From Rubrivivax sp. (GTDB lineage Bacteria > Pseudomonadota > Gammaproteobacteria > Burkholderiales > Burkholderiaceae_C): 54,996 nt of DNA. The translations under genes and the position numbers were made by a program. The notes beneath the pieces were generated by a model. It saw only the letters and a program-made list of their open reading frames with translations. It was not told the origin of the DNA and searched no databases. The stretch covers positions 1 through 54,996 of the forward strand of contig JAIXWM010000069.1 of the NCBI GenBank assembly GCA_027491255.1. Reading direction: 5' to 3'. Positions 24,293-33,781 of the stretch are shown here, piece by piece (the stretch's first letter is position 1; the number at the start of each line of letters is the position of its first letter).

Positions 24293-25492
24293 TCAGAACG
24301 GCGCGATGCCCAGCAGCGAAGCCGCCTCGGCCGCCACCGCCCGCGCCTGCGCCACACTGGCGCCGGTGATGGTGAGGTGGCCCATCTTGCGGCCGCGGCG
24401 CGGCTCGGCCTTGCCGTACAGGTGCAGGTGCGCGCCGGGCAGGCCGGCCACCCGGTCCCAGCACGGTGTGCGCGGCGTGTGGTCGCCCGCGGCGAACCAC
24501 AGGTCGCCCAGCAGGTTCAGCATCAGTGCCGGCGAGTGCAGCCGCGGAGACACCAGCGGCAAGCCGGCGAGCACGCGCACCTGCAGGTCGAACTGCGACA
24601 GGTCGCAGGCGTCGATGCTGTGGTGCCCCGAGTTGTGCGGGCGCGGCGCCATCTCGTTCGCGCACAAGGTGCCGTCCTCGAGCAGGAAGAACTCCACGCA
24701 CAGCACGCCCACGTAGTCCAGCGCGGCGGCCACGGCCTCGGCGGCCTCCAGCGCCTGCGCGGCGACGGCGCCGGGCAGGTCGGGCGCCGGCACTTCGGTC
24801 ACGGCCAGGATGCCGTCGCGGTGCAGGTTCTGCTGCAGAGGCAGGTGCACGCAGCGTCCGGCGCGGTCGCGCGCAAGCACGACACTGATCTCGCGCTGCA
24901 GCGCCACACGGCGCTCGAGCACGCAGGGCACGCGCCCCAGCGCCGCCCAGGCCGCGCCCAGGTCCTGCGGCTGCTCCACGCGCACCTGCCCCTTGCCGTC
25001 GTAGCCGAGCGTGGCGGTCTTGAGGATGCCGGGCAGCAGCGACGCATCGATGCCGGCGAGATCGGCCCCGGACTCCAGCAGCGCCCAGGGCACGCAGCGC
25101 ACCCCGCTGCGCGCGAAGTGCGCTTTCTCGCGCGCCCGGTGCTGGCACACCGCCACCGCATCGCCCGAGGGCGCGACCGGCAGCACGCCGGCCAGCCGAT
25201 GCAGCGACTGCGCCGGCACGTTCTCGAACTCGGTGGTCACCGCGTCGCAGGCGGCGGCCAGTTCATCCAGGGCCTGCACGTCGTCGTAGGCCGCGCACAG
25301 GTGCCGGTGCGCCACCAGCCCGGCCGGGCTCGCAGGGTCGGGGTCGAGCACCACGGTGCGAAAGCCCAGGGTCTGGGCGGCATGCACGAACATGCGCCCG
25401 AGCTGCCCGCCGCCGAGCACACCCAGCGTCACTGCGCGCGCGGCATCGCGCGCAGACGGCGCGCCCGGTGGCAGCATCAGGGGTTCAGGCAT
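24293..25492 (-). CDS. purK: N5-carboxyaminoimidazole ribonucleotide synthase PurK
   Basis: 399 aa. It converts AIR, bicarbonate and ATP to N5-CAIR in purine synthesis. The family start [17 protein letters not shown] (about residues 23-39), [12 protein letters not shown], the ATP-grasp segment [29 protein letters not shown] and [19 protein letters not shown] are all clear. The C-terminus holds [18 protein letters not shown]. The start overlaps the end of purE by 8 bp, so the two steps are made together. Confidence 0.95.
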   Translation of the reverse strand: MPEPLMLPPGAPSARDAARAVTLGVLGGGQLGRMFVHAAQTLGFRTVVLDPDPASPAGLVAHRHLCAAYDDVQALDELAAACDAVTTEFENVPAQSLHRLAGVLPVAPSGDAVAVCQHRAREKAHFARSGVRCVPWALLESGADLAGIDASLLPGILKTATLGYDGKGQVRVEQPQDLGAAWAALGRVPCVLERRVALQREISVVLARDRAGRCVHLPLQQNLHRDGILAVTEVPAPDLPGAVAAQALEAAEAVAAALDYVGVLCVEFFLLEDGTLCANEMAPRPHNSGHHSIDACDLSQFDLQVRVLAGLPLVSPRLHSPALMLNLLGDLWFAAGDHTPRTPCWDRVAGLPGAHLHLYGKAEPRRGRKMGHLTITGASVAQARAVAAEAASLLGIAPF

Positions 25493-26048
25493 GCGGTGGC
25501 AGCGCCTCGGTCATCGCCTGCGCCGCGGCGGTCTGGGCGGCGCGGAAGGCCTCGAGCTTGGCGCGCAGCGCAGCGTCGTCGCAGGCCAGCATGGCGACCG
25601 CGAACAGCGCCGCGTTCGCCGCGCCGGCCGCGCCGATGGCAAACGTGGCCACAGGCACGCCCTTGGGCATCTGCACGATCGAGTACAGCGAGTCCAGGCC
25701 CTGCAGGTGGCGGCTCGCCACCGGCACGCCGAGCACCGGGACCGTGGTCTTCGCCGCGATCATGCCGGGCAGATGGGCCGCGCCCCCCGCCCCGGCGATG
25801 ATGGCGCGCACGCCCTGCGACGCCGCAGCCTCGGCAAAGCGGAACATCTCGTCGGGCATGCGGTGCGCCGAGACGACCTGCACGTCGTGCGGGACGCCGA
25901 AGTCCCTCAGCACCGCGGCCGCGTGCTGCATCGTCTCCCAGTCGCTGGACGAGCCCATCACCACGCGCACGGCGGGCACGGCGGCCGCAGGCGCCGGCCC
26001 GCTTGCGTCCGACACCGGCAGCTGGGCGGATGTGCCGGCTTCAGGCAT
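25485..26048 (-). CDS. purE: N5-carboxyaminoimidazole ribonucleotide mutase PurE
   Basis: 187 aa. It moves the carboxyl group of N5-CAIR to give CAIR, directly after PurK. Motifs [46 protein letters not shown] and [21 protein letters not shown] are typical, with the Ser and His of the active site present. An N-terminal extension of about 24 residues rich in Ala/Pro is not part of the family core. The ATG at 26048 overlaps the fba stop (TGATG). Confidence 0.95.
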   Translation of the reverse strand: MPEAGTSAQLPVSDASGPAPAAAVPAVRVVMGSSSDWETMQHAAAVLRDFGVPHDVQVVSAHRMPDEMFRFAEAAASQGVRAIIAGAGGAAHLPGMIAAKTTVPVLGVPVASRHLQGLDSLYSIVQMPKGVPVATFAIGAAGAANAALFAVAMLACDDAALRAKLEAFRAAQTAAAQAMTEALPPHA

Positions 26049-27112
26049 CAATGGGCGACCTGCGAGAGCTCGCCGCGCTGGTAGCGCCCGGCGTAGACCT
26101 GCAGGGTCTCGCCGCGGATGCGGCCTGCCTGGCCCTCACAGCCGAACTCCACGTAGCGCTGGCGGCACACCGCCTGCGCGGCCTCGCGCGCCGGCTTCAG
26201 CCATTCGCGCGCATCGAACTTCTCGGGGTTCTCGTGCAGGAACTTGCGCACCGCGCCGGTCATCGCCAGGCGGATGTCGGTGTCGATGTTGATCTTGCGC
26301 ACGCCGAACTTGATGGCGTGCTGGATCTCCTCGACCGGCACGCCGTAGGTTTCCTTCATGCGGCCGCCGTACTGGCGGATCTGCTCGAGCAGGTCCTGCG
26401 GCACGCTGGACGAGCCGTGCATCACGAGATGGGTGTTGGGGATGCGGCGATTGATTTCGCGGATGCGGTCGATGGCCAGGATGTCGCCGGTGGGCTTGCG
26501 GCTGAACTTGTAGGCGCCGTGGCTGGTGCCGATGGCGATGGCCAACGCGTCGAGTTGGGTCCGGCGCACGAAGTCGGCCGCCTGTTCGGGGTCGGTGAGC
26601 AGCTGCTCGCGCGTCATCGAGCCCTCGGCGCCGTGGCCATCCTCCTTGTCGCCCTTCATGGTCTCGAGCGAGCCCAGGCAGCCGAGCTCACCCTCGACCG
26701 TGACGCCGATGGCGTGCGCCATGTCGACGACCTTGCGCGTCACCTCGACGTTGTAGTCGTAGCTGGCGATGGTCTTGCCGTCGGCTTGCAGCGAGCCGTC
26801 CATCATCACCGAGCTGAAGCCCAGGTCGATCGCGCTCCGGCAGACATCCGGGCTCTGGCCGTGGTCCTGGTGCATCACCAGCGGGATGTGCGGGTGGGCC
26901 TCAATCGCGGCCTGGATCAGGTGCTTGATGAAGGCCTCGCCGGCGTACTTGCGCGCCCCGGCGCTGGCCTGCAGGATCACCGGTGCGTTGACCTCGTGCG
27001 CCGCGGCCATCACGGCCTGCACCTGCTCGAGGTTGTTGACGTTGAAGGCCGGGATGCCGTAACCGTTCTCGGCGGCATGGTCGAGCAGTTGGCGCATGGA
27101 GACGAGTGGCAT
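26048..27112 (-). CDS. fba: Class II fructose-bisphosphate aldolase
   Basis: 354 aa. It splits fructose 1,6-bisphosphate or makes it in gluconeogenesis, zinc-dependent. It is of the longer class II type seen in betaproteobacteria, including Calvin-cycle CbbA-like enzymes. Zinc and substrate residues lie in [54 protein letters not shown] and [18 protein letters not shown] ribosome site precedes the ATG. A candidate -10 (TAGAAT, minus strand, 27211-27216) lies about 100 bp upstream. It heads fba-purE-purK-tsaC-SGNH. Confidence 0.95.
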   Translation of the reverse strand: MPLVSMRQLLDHAAENGYGIPAFNVNNLEQVQAVMAAAHEVNAPVILQASAGARKYAGEAFIKHLIQAAIEAHPHIPLVMHQDHGQSPDVCRSAIDLGFSSVMMDGSLQADGKTIASYDYNVEVTRKVVDMAHAIGVTVEGELGCLGSLETMKGDKEDGHGAEGSMTREQLLTDPEQAADFVRRTQLDALAIAIGTSHGAYKFSRKPTGDILAIDRIREINRRIPNTHLVMHGSSSVPQDLLEQIRQYGGRMKETYGVPVEEIQHAIKFGVRKINIDTDIRLAMTGAVRKFLHENPEKFDAREWLKPAREAAQAVCRQRYVEFGCEGQAGRIRGETLQVYAGRYQRGELSQVAH

Positions 27113-27255
27113 GGGCGGTCCTCGCTGGAGTCGGGGAGGTCGGTGCGGTCGGTGCGAACGCTGGAATCGCTGCAGGTGTCGCGGCGGCGAGCGCCATCAC
27201 CCCAGAACCCATTCTAAGGACCGTGCCCCGTGGCAAACCTGACGCGACGCCCTGG

Positions 27256-28482
27256 TCAGGCCGCCGTGCGGGGAACCTGGCCGGTCCGCACCGCGAACAT
27301 CCGCGCCATCGAGGCGAACACGGTGGCGCAGAGCATGATCACGGCCAGCCCCGTGTGGCTTGCGTGATCGACCCAGCCCACCAGGTAGCCGCCGATGGCG
27401 CCGGCGAACTGCTGCGACACGCCGCCCAAGGCCGATGCCGCGCCGGCCAGCGCGGGCACCAGGGCCACCATGGCCACGATGCACGGCGGCACCAGCATGC
27501 CGTGCCCCACGCCCAGCAGCATGAGCGGCAGCACGAAGGCCAGCGGCGTGTGCACGCCCGCCAGCCCGAGCCCCAGCAGCACGACCGTACCGGTCAGGCT
27601 CAAGCCTTGCCCGACGACCATCAGCACCGCTCCACCGAGCCGCTGGACCAGCCGGCTGGTGACGAAATTGCCGACGATGTAGGCCAGGGGCACCGTCATG
27701 ATGAAGAAGCCCACTTCCCCCGGTCCGATGCCGTAGCTGCGCAGCACCAGCGGCGCGCCGGCGAGGAAGCTGTGGAAGGCCGCGGTGGTGAAGGCCAGGA
27801 CGGCCGCATGCCACAGATAGTCCGGGCGACGCAGCAACTGCGCGTAGGAGCGGCCCATGTGGCCGAGCGCAGACAGCCCGGCCGCGGCAACACCATCGTC
27901 GGACGCGCCAGGCGCGGGTTCGACGGCACGCCTCCTCGGCAAGCCCCACCACGCCGCCGCGAACAGCACCACGCCCATCGCAGCGACAAGGACGAAGTTG
28001 AACTGCCAGCCAAGGGCGACGTGGATCTGCCCGCCGACGACGGTGCCCAGCGGCGGGCACAGGCCCAGCGTCATGCCCACATAGGCCATGACCCGGGTGC
28101 GCTGGGCCCCGTGGAAAAGATCCTGCACCGCAGCGCGCCCGACCACCATACCGGCCGCAGCCCCCGCGCCTTGCAGGGCCCGGGCCGCCACCAGCAGGGG
28201 CAGGTCCGGCGCCTGCGCCGCCATCACCGACCCGACGATGCACACCGACAGCCCGCAGAGGATCATGGTGCGCCGTCCCAGACGGTCCGACAACGGGCCG
28301 TAGGCCAGTTGCAGCACGCCGAAGGTCAGGACGAAGCCGCTGAAGGTGAGCTGCACCTGGTCCTGCGGCCGGCTGAACAGGGCGCCCCATTCGGCCATCG
28401 ACGGCAGGCACACCGTCATCGCGAACAAGCCGTAGGCGATCTGGGCGATGAGGTTGGCGGTGAGCGCCGGTGAAGGCGGCAT
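27256..28482 (-). CDS. MFS multidrug efflux transporter, Bcr/CflA-like
   Basis: 408 aa with about 12 membrane helices. The loop 2-3 signature reads GPLSDRLGRRTMIL and the motif C-like region of drug exporters GMTLGLCPPLGTVVGG, with PPLG rather than PxxG, fits the Bcr/CflA group. N-terminus: YGLFAMTVCLPSMAEWGALF. The inner-membrane exporter would use the proton gradient; the substrate is unknown. It starts 9 bp after the pyruvate kinase stop and so probably shares its transcript. Confidence 0.88.
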   Translation of the reverse strand: MPPSPALTANLIAQIAYGLFAMTVCLPSMAEWGALFSRPQDQVQLTFSGFVLTFGVLQLAYGPLSDRLGRRTMILCGLSVCIVGSVMAAQAPDLPLLVAARALQGAGAAAGMVVGRAAVQDLFHGAQRTRVMAYVGMTLGLCPPLGTVVGGQIHVALGWQFNFVLVAAMGVVLFAAAWWGLPRRRAVEPAPGASDDGVAAAGLSALGHMGRSYAQLLRRPDYLWHAAVLAFTTAAFHSFLAGAPLVLRSYGIGPGEVGFFIMTVPLAYIVGNFVTSRLVQRLGGAVLMVVGQGLSLTGTVVLLGLGLAGVHTPLAFVLPLMLLGVGHGMLVPPCIVAMVALVPALAGAASALGGVSQQFAGAIGGYLVGWVDHASHTGLAVIMLCATVFASMARMFAVRTGQVPRTAA

Positions 28483-28491
28483 GGGCTGCGC

Positions 28492-29922
28492 CTAGCCCAC
28501 CCGGCACACCTTGAGCATGTTCGTGCCGCCGGGGTAGCCCATGGGCTCGCCGCAGGTGATGGCGTAGGTGTCGCCGGGCATCAGCACGCCGCGGTCGCAC
28601 AGCAGCTTCTCGGCCGCCTGCAGCGCCTGGTCCCGGTCGGTGTAGTAAGGCATCAGGATGGGCCGCACGTTGCGGTACAGCGCCATGCGGCGCTCGCTCT
28701 GGGTCTTGGTCGTCAGGCCGTAGATCGGCACCTTGATGTTGTGCCGGCTCATCCACAAGGCGGTCGAGCCGCTCTCGGTGAGCGCGATGATGGCCTTGCA
28801 GCCCAGGTGGTGCGCGGTGAACAGCGCCCCCATGGCGATGCTCTGGTCGATGCGGCCGAACTGCTTGTTGACGAAATCGCCATCGAGCTGCACCTCCTCG
28901 GCGCGCTCGGCCTCGAGCGCGATCAGGTGCATCTGCTCGACCGTCTCCACCGGGTAGCGGCCGGCAGCGGTCTCGGCGCTCAGCATCACGGCGTCGGTGC
29001 CGTCGAGCACGGCATTGGCCACGTCGCTGACCTCGGCGCGCGTGGGCACCGGCGCCTGGATCATGCTCTCCATCATCTGCGTGGCGGTGATGACCACCTT
29101 GTCCATCTCGCGCGCCAGACGGATCATGCGTTTCTGCAGCGCCGGCACGGCGGCGTTGCCGACCTCCACCGCGAGGTCGCCGCGCGCGACCATGATGCCG
29201 TCGCTGGCGCGCAGGATGGACTCGAGCTGCGGGATGGCTTCGCTGCGCTCGATCTTGGCGATCATCGCCGGCTTGTGGCGCAGCGCCTCGCCGGCCACGT
29301 TGGCCAGCTGGCGCGCCATCTCCATGTCGGTGGCGCTCTTGGGAAAGCTCACCGCCAGGTACTCGCACTGGAAGGACGTGGCGGTCTTGATGTCCTCCAT
29401 GTCCTTGGCGGTCAGCGCCGGAGCCGTCAGCCCGCCGCCGGCCTTGTTGATGCCCTTGTTGTTGGACAGCTCGCCGCCGATCTTCACCGTCGTGTGGACC
29501 TGCTCACCCCGCACCGAAGAGACGACGAGCACGATCAGCCCGTCGTTGAGCAGCAGCGTGTCGCCCGGGCGCACGTCGCGCGGCAGTTCCTTGTAGTCCA
29601 GGCCCACGGCGCCGGCGTCGCCGGGCTCGGTGCGCTGGGCGTCGAGGATGAAGGGCTGGCCGGGCTCGAGCATGACCTTGCCGCCGACGAACTTGCCGAC
29701 GCGGATCTTCGGCCCCTGCAGGTCGGCCATCAGCGCCACCGGCTTGCCCACGCGCGCAGCCAGTTCGCGCACGAGCGCCGCACGCGCAATGTGGTCCTGC
29801 GCGCTGCCGTGGCTGAAGTTCAGGCGCACGACGTCGACGCCCGCACGCAGCAGCCGCTCGAGCACCTCGGGGTCGCTCGTGGCGGGCCCGAGGGTGGCGA
29901 CGATCTTGGTGGCGCGGGTCAT
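28492..29922 (-). CDS. pyk: Pyruvate kinase
   Basis: 476 aa, the usual length. It converts phosphoenolpyruvate and ADP to pyruvate and ATP. Motifs: TKIVATLGPATSDPEVL, RLNFSHGS, LMADLQGPKIRVG, the active-site region IAKIERSEAIP and IMVARGDLAVEVG, then MTATQMM-like VITATQMMESM. The C-terminal domain ends LKVCRVG. The ATG at 29922 is preceded by AGGAG; the frame extends upstream to 30003 without similarity. A CATAAT box (minus strand, 29960-29965) could be the -10 of its promoter, but no good -35 is seen. Confidence 0.95.
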   Translation of the reverse strand: MTRATKIVATLGPATSDPEVLERLLRAGVDVVRLNFSHGSAQDHIARAALVRELAARVGKPVALMADLQGPKIRVGKFVGGKVMLEPGQPFILDAQRTEPGDAGAVGLDYKELPRDVRPGDTLLLNDGLIVLVVSSVRGEQVHTTVKIGGELSNNKGINKAGGGLTAPALTAKDMEDIKTATSFQCEYLAVSFPKSATDMEMARQLANVAGEALRHKPAMIAKIERSEAIPQLESILRASDGIMVARGDLAVEVGNAAVPALQKRMIRLAREMDKVVITATQMMESMIQAPVPTRAEVSDVANAVLDGTDAVMLSAETAAGRYPVETVEQMHLIALEAERAEEVQLDGDFVNKQFGRIDQSIAMGALFTAHHLGCKAIIALTESGSTALWMSRHNIKVPIYGLTTKTQSERRMALYRNVRPILMPYYTDRDQALQAAEKLLCDRGVLMPGDTYAITCGEPMGYPGGTNMLKVCRVG

Positions 29923-30188
29923 CGGGACGGCTCCTGTGGTGGTGCGATGGGCGGCGCGATTATGGGCGGCGGCGGGCGATGCAGCACCCGCACGCGTCAG
30001 CAAAGCGCGGCCCAGCCCTCGGGACCCGGCCGCGGGTGAGGGTCAACCGGGGTGAACTCGGGCCCCGTCGATCATCGTCCGCCCCCGGCCGAGGTGGGGC
30101 GCACCACCGGCGCAGAGACACTCGCGATGGCACGCGGGCAGCTTGATCGGGACGCGCAGCCATGCGGCGGGCACGCGTCGGCGTGACC

Positions 30189-30518
30189 TCACCAGCCCAG
30201 GCCAAAGCGCAGCGTCAGCAGGACGGTCATGCCGCTGACGATGGCACCGAGGATGCCGCGGCGCCAGAAGAACCAGGCCGCGCCAGCGGCGGCAGCCCAC
30301 AGCCGGGGCTCCTTCCAGGTCGAGATGAGCCGGCCCTGGTCGAGCAGGATCTCCGGGGCGACGACGGCGCCGAGCGCTGCCAGCGGAGCCACACGCAGGC
30401 CGCGCTCGAGCCAGGGTGGCAGCGGTATCTCGCGGTCGGACAGAAAGAACAGCCCGCGCGCGAGGTGCGCAATCACGGTCATGCCGACGATCGCCAGCAG
30501 GCCCTCGAACAGGCTCAC
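30189..30518 (-). CDS. azlD: AzlD-type branched-chain amino acid exporter small subunit
   Basis: 109 aa, about four membrane helices. It is the small partner of AzlC in export of branched-chain amino acids or azaleucine. The sequence MTVIAHLARGLFFL, LERGLRVAPLAALGAVVAPEIL and WKEPRLWAAAAGAAWFFWRR fits AzlD. A GTG start at 30518 is chosen because GGAGGG sits just upstream; the frame is open further to 30551. It lies 52 bp after azlC. Confidence 0.85.
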   Translation of the reverse strand: MSLFEGLLAIVGMTVIAHLARGLFFLSDREIPLPPWLERGLRVAPLAALGAVVAPEILLDQGRLISTWKEPRLWAAAAGAAWFFWRRGILGAIVSGMTVLLTLRFGLGW

Positions 30519-30570
30519 GAGCCCTCCCCGGCCCGGGCAGGCGGCAGGCACTGCACCGCCCTGGCGCCGC

Positions 30571-31314
30571 TCACACCGACGCTCCGGGACGGTGGCGGCG
30601 CAGCATCGCGTCCACGGCCAGGCCGGCCACCACGGCGGCTGCGATCGCGACGACGATGTTCAGCTTCAGCGGCAGCGACCAGGCCGCCACCGACGCCGAC
30701 CCCGCCACGACCAGCGCGACCAGACTCACCCTGTCCTTCAGCATGGCGCCCACCAGCCCGACCAGCGCCAGCGTTCCCGCGAAGCCGAAGCCCCACGACA
30801 GGGGCACGCGGTCGCCCATGAAGATGCCCAGCAGCGACGCCCCATGCCACACGGCCCAGTTGGACCAGGCGCCGCCCCAGAAATAGGCCAGCTGCCCGGG
30901 CTGGGGCTCGGGCTTCGGGTAGCGCTGCACGAAGAGCACGTAGTTCATGTCGGCCGCGAAATACGCCAGACTCCAGCGGACGCCGCGCGGGTGGACGCGG
31001 AAGTAAGGCCTCCAGGCGACGCTCAGCACGACGAAACGCAGGTTGACGCAGGCCGCGGTGGCCAGCACCACCCACAGCGGCGCGCCGGCCGCCACCAGCG
31101 GCGTGGCAACGAGCTGCGCCGCCCCGCCGAAGACCAGCATGGACATCGCCACGGCCAACACCAGGCCCATGCCGCTGTTGGCCATCGTCACCCCGGTGAC
31201 GACGCCCCAGACGGCGATCGCCGGCAGCAAGGGCGCCATGTCGCGCAGGCCCAGCCGGAAATCCGGGTCGCGCCAGATCGGGCGGGACGGCGGCGGAGTG
31301 TGGGCGGAATTCAC
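30571..31314 (-). CDS. azlC: AzlC-family branched-chain amino acid exporter large subunit
   Basis: 247 aa with about 6-7 membrane helices. Family blocks: FRLGLRDMAPLLPAIAVWGV, MSMLVFGGAAQLVATPLVAA, the conserved CVNLRFVVLSVAWRPYF and FGFAGTLALVGLVGAML. It has a GTG start at 31314. With AzlD it forms an inner-membrane amino acid exporter; the actual substrate is not readable. No Lrp-type regulator is adjacent. Confidence 0.88.
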   Translation of the reverse strand: MNSAHTPPPSRPIWRDPDFRLGLRDMAPLLPAIAVWGVVTGVTMANSGMGLVLAVAMSMLVFGGAAQLVATPLVAAGAPLWVVLATAACVNLRFVVLSVAWRPYFRVHPRGVRWSLAYFAADMNYVLFVQRYPKPEPQPGQLAYFWGGAWSNWAVWHGASLLGIFMGDRVPLSWGFGFAGTLALVGLVGAMLKDRVSLVALVVAGSASVAAWSLPLKLNIVVAIAAAVVAGLAVDAMLRRHRPGASV

Positions 31315-31458
31315 CAGCGGCGTGTCGGGCGGAGGGGGCGGCAGGCAGAGGGCACATGCACCGGCCGCTCCGGCACAGGAGCAGGATGGACGACCGGCTG
31401 CGACAGTTGATTCTGCACCTTGCGGGCCCGATGCCCGAACTTCCCGGCCGGCGCGGCC

Positions 31459-31833
31459 TCAGCGTGGCGCCGAAGCCCCGCCAGCCTCGGCGGGCCGTCC
31501 TGGCGCGTCATCGCGCCGTCCGGCCGCCTCGGCGGAGCGGGACGCGCCGCTGCCCAGTTGCGGGGGCACCGCCTCGATCTTGTTCTCGCGCATGTAGTCG
31601 TTCATCTCGCGCCAGCCGGCGAAGACGGCTGGCTTGTCCGCCTTGCGGTTCATCGCGTAGCAGTCCTCGATGGCGCGCCCGGCGTGCCTGCAGGCGCCAC
31701 CGATCGCCCGCCCCTCGGCCTCCTTGCGCGCGGCGATGCCCGAGGCCGACTCGATGCCCAGCATGTCACAGCCCGACAGGCCGACGACGGCCGCGAGCAC
31801 GGCGGGAAGATGCAGGCGAATCAGCGCACTCAT
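31459..31833 (-). CDS. Small conserved lipoprotein of unknown function
   Basis: 124 aa. The N-terminus is a lipoprotein signal with lipobox LSGC (Cys22). The middle block AEGRAIGGACRHAGRAIEDC followed by YAMNRKADKPAVFAGWREMN and DYMRENKIE looks conserved in proteins I recall beside fmt in Burkholderiales, and it contains two Cys that could pair. The last 30 residues are low complexity. It begins 4 bp after the fmt stop, so it is probably cotranslated with fmt. No function can be given. Confidence 0.75.
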   Translation of the reverse strand: MSALIRLHLPAVLAAVVGLSGCDMLGIESASGIAARKEAEGRAIGGACRHAGRAIEDCYAMNRKADKPAVFAGWREMNDYMRENKIEAVPPQLGSGASRSAEAAGRRDDAPGRPAEAGGASAPR

Positions 31834-31837
31834 GTCG

Positions 31838-32881
31838 TCACACCCTTGGGTTATCGGTCGGCGGCGCAGCGGCCTTGAACGTCGGCGCAGCCGGCACCAC
31901 CGACGGCTGCAACTGCGGCAGCGGCAGGACGACGCCGGGCCGCAGCCACGCCCCGGCCGGCGAGCGCAGCCACTGCGCGGCCTCCTGCCGCCGGCCGCCG
32001 GGCCGCTGCACCTCCAGGCAGGCGAGCACGCCGTCGCCGCAGGCCACGAGCAGCCCCTGCGCGCCGGTCTCGAGCACCGTGCCCGGGGCTGCCGCGACAC
32101 CCGCCTGCCGGGCCGGCGCCTCCGCCCGCCACAGCTTGACCTGCTCGTCTGCGCAGCCGAAGTGCGCCCCCGGGAAGGGGTCGAAGGCGCGGACTCGGCG
32201 CTCGATCACCGCCGCCGGCTCGCGCCAGTCGACCGTGGCCTCGGCCTTCTCGACCTTGCGCGCATAGCTGACACCCTGGGCCGGCTGGGGCTCGCGCACC
32301 AGCGTGCCCACCTGCGCCAGGGCCTGCACGACCAGGCGCGCGCCCAGCGCTGCCAGGCGGTCGTGCAGGCGCGCAGTGTTGTCGTCGGGCAGGATGGCTT
32401 CCTCTGCGCGCAGCAGCATGTCGCCGGTGTCCAGCCCCTCGTCCATCTGCATCAGGGTCACGCCGGTGCGGGCGTCCCCGGCCTCGATGGCGCGGTGGAT
32501 GGGCGCGGCGCCGCGCCAGCGCGGCAACAGCGAGGCGTGGATGTTCAGGCAGCCGCGCGCCGGCAGCCCGAGTACCCAGCGCGGCAGGATCAGGCCATAG
32601 GCCGCCACCACCATCATCTCGGCCCGGGCCGCCTGCAATGCCGCCTGGGCAGACTGCGCGTCCTGCGGCCAGCGCCCGTCCAGGCGCAGCCCGCGCGGCT
32701 GCGCCAGCGGCAGGCCGAGCGCGAGCGCGCGTTGCTTGACCGCCGAGGGCTGCAGTTGCATGCCGCGGCCGGCCGGCCGATCCGGCTGGGTCAGCACGAG
32801 CACGATCTCGTGCCCGGCCGCATGCAGCGCGTCCAGCGCCACGGCCGCGAACTCGGGCGTGCCGGCGAAGCTCAGCCGCAT
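31838..32881 (-). CDS. fmt: Methionyl-tRNA formyltransferase
   Basis: 347 aa, slightly longer than the usual 310-320. It formylates the initiator Met-tRNA. The N-terminal domain has [31 protein letters not shown], the active-site block [20 protein letters not shown] and [12 protein letters not shown]. The C-terminal domain has [19 protein letters not shown] and [12 protein letters not shown] Pro/Ala-rich tail of about 30 residues extends past the normal end. The initiator tRNA it acts on is encoded at 39140-39216. Confidence 0.95.
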   Translation of the reverse strand: MRLSFAGTPEFAAVALDALHAAGHEIVLVLTQPDRPAGRGMQLQPSAVKQRALALGLPLAQPRGLRLDGRWPQDAQSAQAALQAARAEMMVVAAYGLILPRWVLGLPARGCLNIHASLLPRWRGAAPIHRAIEAGDARTGVTLMQMDEGLDTGDMLLRAEEAILPDDNTARLHDRLAALGARLVVQALAQVGTLVREPQPAQGVSYARKVEKAEATVDWREPAAVIERRVRAFDPFPGAHFGCADEQVKLWRAEAPARQAGVAAAPGTVLETGAQGLLVACGDGVLACLEVQRPGGRRQEAAQWLRSPAGAWLRPGVVLPLPQLQPSVVPAAPTFKAAAPPTDNPRV

Positions 32882-33082
32882 GGATGCACGCGCCGCGGGA
32901 GCACCGGTGGGGCGCCCACCTCAGAGGCTGAGAGTTTTTCTGCCGCACCCGCAAGGCGCGTCCGAACGCCCTGTGACGAGGCGCAAACCACAGCACCAGC
33001 CCGGGCTACGGCGGGAATTTGCAACGATGAGCCAGGGGGTTTGGGCATGCAAGGCGGGCACGGGGGAATGACTGTCAGCCTC

Positions 33083-33595
33083 TCAGCCCCGCTGGGTCTC
33101 GCGCGCGCGCTTGACGAGCTTGCTGCGGATGCGGTCGCGCTTGAGCGGGCTCAGGTACTCGACAAAGACGCGGCCGGCCAGGTGGTCCATCTCGTGCTGG
33201 ACGCACACCGCCGCCAGCCCCTCGCAGGCCAGCTCGAACGGCTGACCGTCGCGACCGAGCGCACGCACCGTGACCCGCTCGTGGCGCTCGACCTTGTCAT
33301 AGATGCCCGGCACCGACAGGCACCCTTCCTCGTTCACGGCCTTGCCGTCGCTGCTCTCGACGAGTTCCGGGTTGATCAGGACGACCGGGCGATCGCGCGT
33401 CTCGGAGGTGTCGAGCACGATCACGCGCTCGTGCACGTCCACCTGCGTCGCCGCCAGGCCCACGCCCTCGTTGGCGTACATCGTCTCGATCATGTCGTCG
33501 ACCAGACGGCGGACGCGGTCGTCCACGCGCGCCACCGGCGCCGCCACCTTGTGCAGCCTCGGGTCAGGAAAGGTCAGGATCTGGAGCTGGGCCAT
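33083..33595 (-). CDS. def: Peptide deformylase
   Basis: 170 aa. It removes the formyl group from new proteins. The three motifs are intact: GVGLAATQ (residues 44-51), EGCLSVPG (90-97, metal Cys92) and QHEMDHLAG (133-141, metal His134 and His138, catalytic Glu135). It lies 201 bp upstream of fmt in the same direction and is divergent from dprA. Confidence 0.97.
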   Translation of the reverse strand: MAQLQILTFPDPRLHKVAAPVARVDDRVRRLVDDMIETMYANEGVGLAATQVDVHERVIVLDTSETRDRPVVLINPELVESSDGKAVNEEGCLSVPGIYDKVERHERVTVRALGRDGQPFELACEGLAAVCVQHEMDHLAGRVFVEYLSPLKRDRIRSKLVKRARETQRG

Positions 33596-33781
33596 GCGCA
33601 GACGATCGCCGAACGGCGAAAAAGTTCAAGGTTCGCGACCGGCACCACGCATTGCAGCGAGCCCGGCCCAAGGGCAGAATCCACCGCCCCGACAGCCTGG
33701 ATTGTCGCGGACACAGCCCGGGCGTGGACAGCCCCGGGACGTAATTCCCAACCGACGTCGCGCCCCGGCGCCGCCCAAGTG

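Noticed and set aside
26901..27236. A 111-codon minus-strand frame overlapping the fba start
   Set aside because: It shares sequence with fba in another frame and its middle is a low-complexity Ala/Pro/Thr run.
31670..33781. Upstream extension of the dprA frame, about 700 codons
   Set aside because: The extension is antisense to fmt and def; DprA homology begins at 33782.
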